Assembly: GCA_013154145.1 (NCBI GenBank)
Contig: JAADDC010000029.1
Location: 1-5,087, forward strand
Direction: 5' to 3'
Length of the DNA: 5,087 bases
Source: Candidatus Iainarchaeum sp.
GTDB lineage: Archaea; Iainarchaeota; Iainarchaeia; JAADDC01
Position numbers and translations under genes: made by a program. Position 1 is the stretch's first letter; each line of letters starts with the position of its first letter. The notes beneath the pieces are model-generated. The model saw nothing but the letters and a program-made list of their open reading frames with translations, did not search any database and had not been told where the DNA came from. Shown here in pieces: positions 4,057 to 5,087 of the stretch.

Positions 4057-4854
4057 TCACTCTACCCCTTCTACAAAATTCCTGGCGGCCTCTCCTATGA
4101 GGGGAGAGTAGCCGCCCTCGAGAACGGCCACCCAGCTCCACTCCCTCAGCTTCCTCCCCAGGTGGAAAAACACCTTTGGCGTGAGCGAGAAGTAACTCAA
4201 AGGATCTGTGTAAAGACCGTCGAAGCCCAGGGAGAGTACGATGAACTCCACGCCCCTCTCCTTGAAGAACCTGAAGGCCTTCTCCAGGAACCTCAGGAAC
4301 TCGCCGTCCGTGAGCGGATGGTAAACGGGGACGTTGAACCTCCTTTCGTCCGATTCCTTGCCCGTCCCGGGGTATCCTGCCCCCATATGTACAGACGCGT
4401 AGACCGCGTTCTCCGGAAGCAGGTCCTCCGTTCCGTTGCCGTGGTGGGCGTCCACGTCCAGTATCCCCACCTTCTCTTCCCTGAAGAAGGCCGCCCCCGC
4501 GGTGTTGTTAAAGATGCAAAAGCCCATACCCCTGTTCCTCTCGGCGTGGTGGCCCGGCGGCCTCGTGAGCACGAAGCTGTTCTCCTCCGCTTCCACCGCC
4601 GCCGTGAAGGCCCTTACGGCTACCTCGTATGTGTAGGACGTCACGTACGTGTCGGGATCCAGCCAGCCCACGAAGCTCTTCACTGCTTCCACATATCGTG
4701 GGTCGTGTAGCGCCTTCACCAGCTCCTCGTCACCCTTTTCCCACAGCTTGGGCTTTTCCTTTATTTCCTCCAGTATCCAGTCCACCCGCCGCGGAGACTC
4801 TGGGTGACCCGGGTGAAAGTGCTTCTCGTGGTCCTTTATAACGACGATATCCAC
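4057..4854 (-). CDS. Histone-deacetylase-fold amidohydrolase (HDAC/AcuC/acetylpolyamine family)
   Basis: A 265-residue Zn-dependent deacetylase. Family motifs in order are HPESPRR (17-23), RPPGHHAERNRGMGFCIFNN (98-117) with the catalytic pair H102/H103, DVDAHHGNGT (133-142) giving Zn ligands D135 and H137, GAGYPGTG (158-165), GFDGLYTDPL (210-219) giving the third Zn ligand D212, and LEGGYSP with catalytic Y249. The active site is complete, so the enzyme should be functional. EGGY resembles class II HDACs and acetylpolyamine amidohydrolases more than class I. The substrate (acetyl-lysine or acetylated polyamine) cannot be told. It is short: only 16 residues follow the catalytic Tyr, less than is usual. 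The start is the GTG at 4852-4854, 5 nt after a near-perfect SD and overlapping the prs 3' end by 19 nt, so the two are probably cotranscribed. Its stop abuts that of argS. Confidence 0.95.
   Translation of the reverse strand: MDIVVIKDHEKHFHPGHPESPRRVDWILEEIKEKPKLWEKGDEELVKALHDPRYVEAVKSFVGWLDPDTYVTSYTYEVAVRAFTAAVEAEENSFVLTRPPGHHAERNRGMGFCIFNNTAGAAFFREEKVGILDVDAHHGNGTEDLLPENAVYASVHMGAGYPGTGKESDERRFNVPVYHPLTDGEFLRFLEKAFRFFKERGVEFIVLSLGFDGLYTDPLSYFSLTPKVFFHLGRKLREWSWVAVLEGGYSPLIGEAARNFVEGVE
4084..4116. repeat. Hairpin-forming inverted repeat just past the argS stop
   Basis: On the plus strand GGCGGC (4084-4089) and CTCTCC (4090-4095) pair with GGAGAG (4103-4108) and GCCGCC (4111-4116), leaving a 7-nt loop and a 2-nt TA bulge: a 12-bp GC-rich stem. 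It lies 27 nt beyond the argS stop and inside the deacetylase gene, over codons for residues 247-258. No T-rich tract follows on either strand, so it does not look like a standard terminator. It may protect or define the argS mRNA 3' end, or be a by-product of Gly, Ala and Glu codons. Confidence 0.5.
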
Positions 4855-5087
4855 CGGGCGATCACCCCCGCCACCGACACTTTACTCTCCTTTCTTTCTA
4901 TGGTATCTGTCACCACCACTTCTCCCAGTTTCTTCAGTCTCTCCCAGCCCGGCGAGAACACGCCGTGCACACCCACGAAGAGAACTTCGTCGGCCTCCAC
5001 GAACTCCGCCGCCTTTAACATCGTTCCACCGGATCCGATGATGTCGTCCACGATGGCCACGGTTTTCCCTTTTACCCTTTCACCCTC
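4836..5087 (-). CDS. prs: Ribose-phosphate pyrophosphokinase (PRPP synthase), C-terminal part
   Basis: The enzyme makes PRPP from ribose 5-phosphate and ATP for nucleotide, His and Trp synthesis. Only the last 83 residues are visible. The frame stays open to the right edge, so the N-terminal two thirds or more is outside. The PRPP-binding loop reads VAIVDDIIGSGGTM (visible residues 10-23), with the invariant paired Asp and GGT; the usual Ser-Thr before GGT is Gly-Ser here. After it come FVGVHGVFSPG and a C-terminal TDTIERKESKVSVAGVIA block, equivalent to the family's Asn/Asp-Thr-Ile and KVSVA motifs. An internal GTG at 5058-5060 is not a start, because conserved sequence (VKGKT) continues upstream of it. 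The 3' end overlaps the deacetylase gene by 19 nt and contains its SD. A short phosphoribosyltransferase is a less likely alternative, given this C-terminus. Confidence 0.9.
   Translation of the reverse strand, partial: EGERVKGKTVAIVDDIIGSGGTMLKAAEFVEADEVLFVGVHGVFSPGWERLKKLGEVVVTDTIERKESKVSVAGVIARWISSL
4860..4869 (-). promoter_or_regulatory. Strong ribosome binding site for the deacetylase
   Basis: On the minus strand GGGGGTGATC differs by one base from GGAGGTGATC, the full complement of the 16S rRNA tail. It ends 5 nt before the GTG at 4854 and lies inside the prs coding region. It is the best SD in the window, and it contrasts with the SD-less GTG starts in the divergent promoter. Confidence 0.75.

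Noticed and set aside
4162..4710. A 182-residue open frame on the plus strand opposite the deacetylase.
   Set aside because: The minus strand carries an intact HDAC-fold active site over the same bases. The plus-strand product shows no known motif.
5058..5060. A GTG as the start of a small stand-alone protein at the right edge.
   Set aside because: The frame continues upstream with residues conserved in PRPP synthase before its binding loop, so this is an internal codon of a gene cut by the window.
1..5087. Mobile elements, CRISPR arrays, toxin-antitoxin pairs, tRNA or rRNA genes.
   Set aside because: Nearly every base is assigned to a housekeeping-type gene or a gap of 50 bp or less, and I saw no periodic repeats, transposase motifs or cloverleaf signatures.

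Overview
The window looks archaeal, most likely from a thermophilic, GC-rich euryarchaeote-like lineage that I cannot name more closely. The evidence is an archease, a TtuA/NcsA-type tRNA thiolase beside a ubiquitin-like sulfur carrier, an archaeal-type short ArgRS, a one-cluster ferredoxin resembling those of Thermococcales, TATA-like boxes 25-26 nt from start codons, GTG starts without a Shine-Dalgarno (SD), and proteins rich in Glu, Lys and Arg. The window is almost wholly coding. It holds nine genes, two of them cut by the window edges, and no gap longer than 50 bp. I see no tRNA, rRNA, CRISPR array, insertion sequence or attachment site.

Layout. Positions 1-1225 (minus strand) read, from the promoter outward: archease, a PaaD/MIP18-like (DUF59) Fe-S assembly protein, a [4Fe-4S] ferredoxin, and a membrane-anchored protein of unknown function that runs off the left edge. 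Positions 1226-1275 are a 50-bp divergent promoter region. Positions 1276-4056 (plus strand) carry a TtuB/ThiS/MoaD-like sulfur carrier ending in Gly-Gly, TtuA, and arginyl-tRNA synthetase, joined by 8-nt and 4-nt overlaps. Positions 4057-5087 (minus strand) carry a histone-deacetylase-fold amidohydrolase and, upstream of it, the C-terminal part of ribose-phosphate pyrophosphokinase, overlapping by 19 nt.

How the genes may work together. The plus-strand operon serves tRNA: TtuB-like and TtuA make 2-thiouridine, and ArgS charges tRNA-Arg. Archease, transcribed the other way from the same short region, is the known helper of the RtcB tRNA ligase. TtuA requires a [4Fe-4S] cluster, and the archease operon also encodes a probable Fe-S assembly factor and a ferredoxin. 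Joint control of tRNA maturation with Fe-S supply is a reasonable hypothesis, but it is inferred from position only.

The least expected signal is in the divergent promoter. A palindromic TATA-like heptamer lies at its exact centre, 25-26 nt from both GTG start codons. The 10 bases before each start match at 8 of 10 positions, which makes the whole region an inverted repeat ending in the two start codons. At the other end of the operon, the argS and deacetylase stop codons abut with no gap, and a strong hairpin-forming repeat lies just beyond, inside the deacetylase gene.
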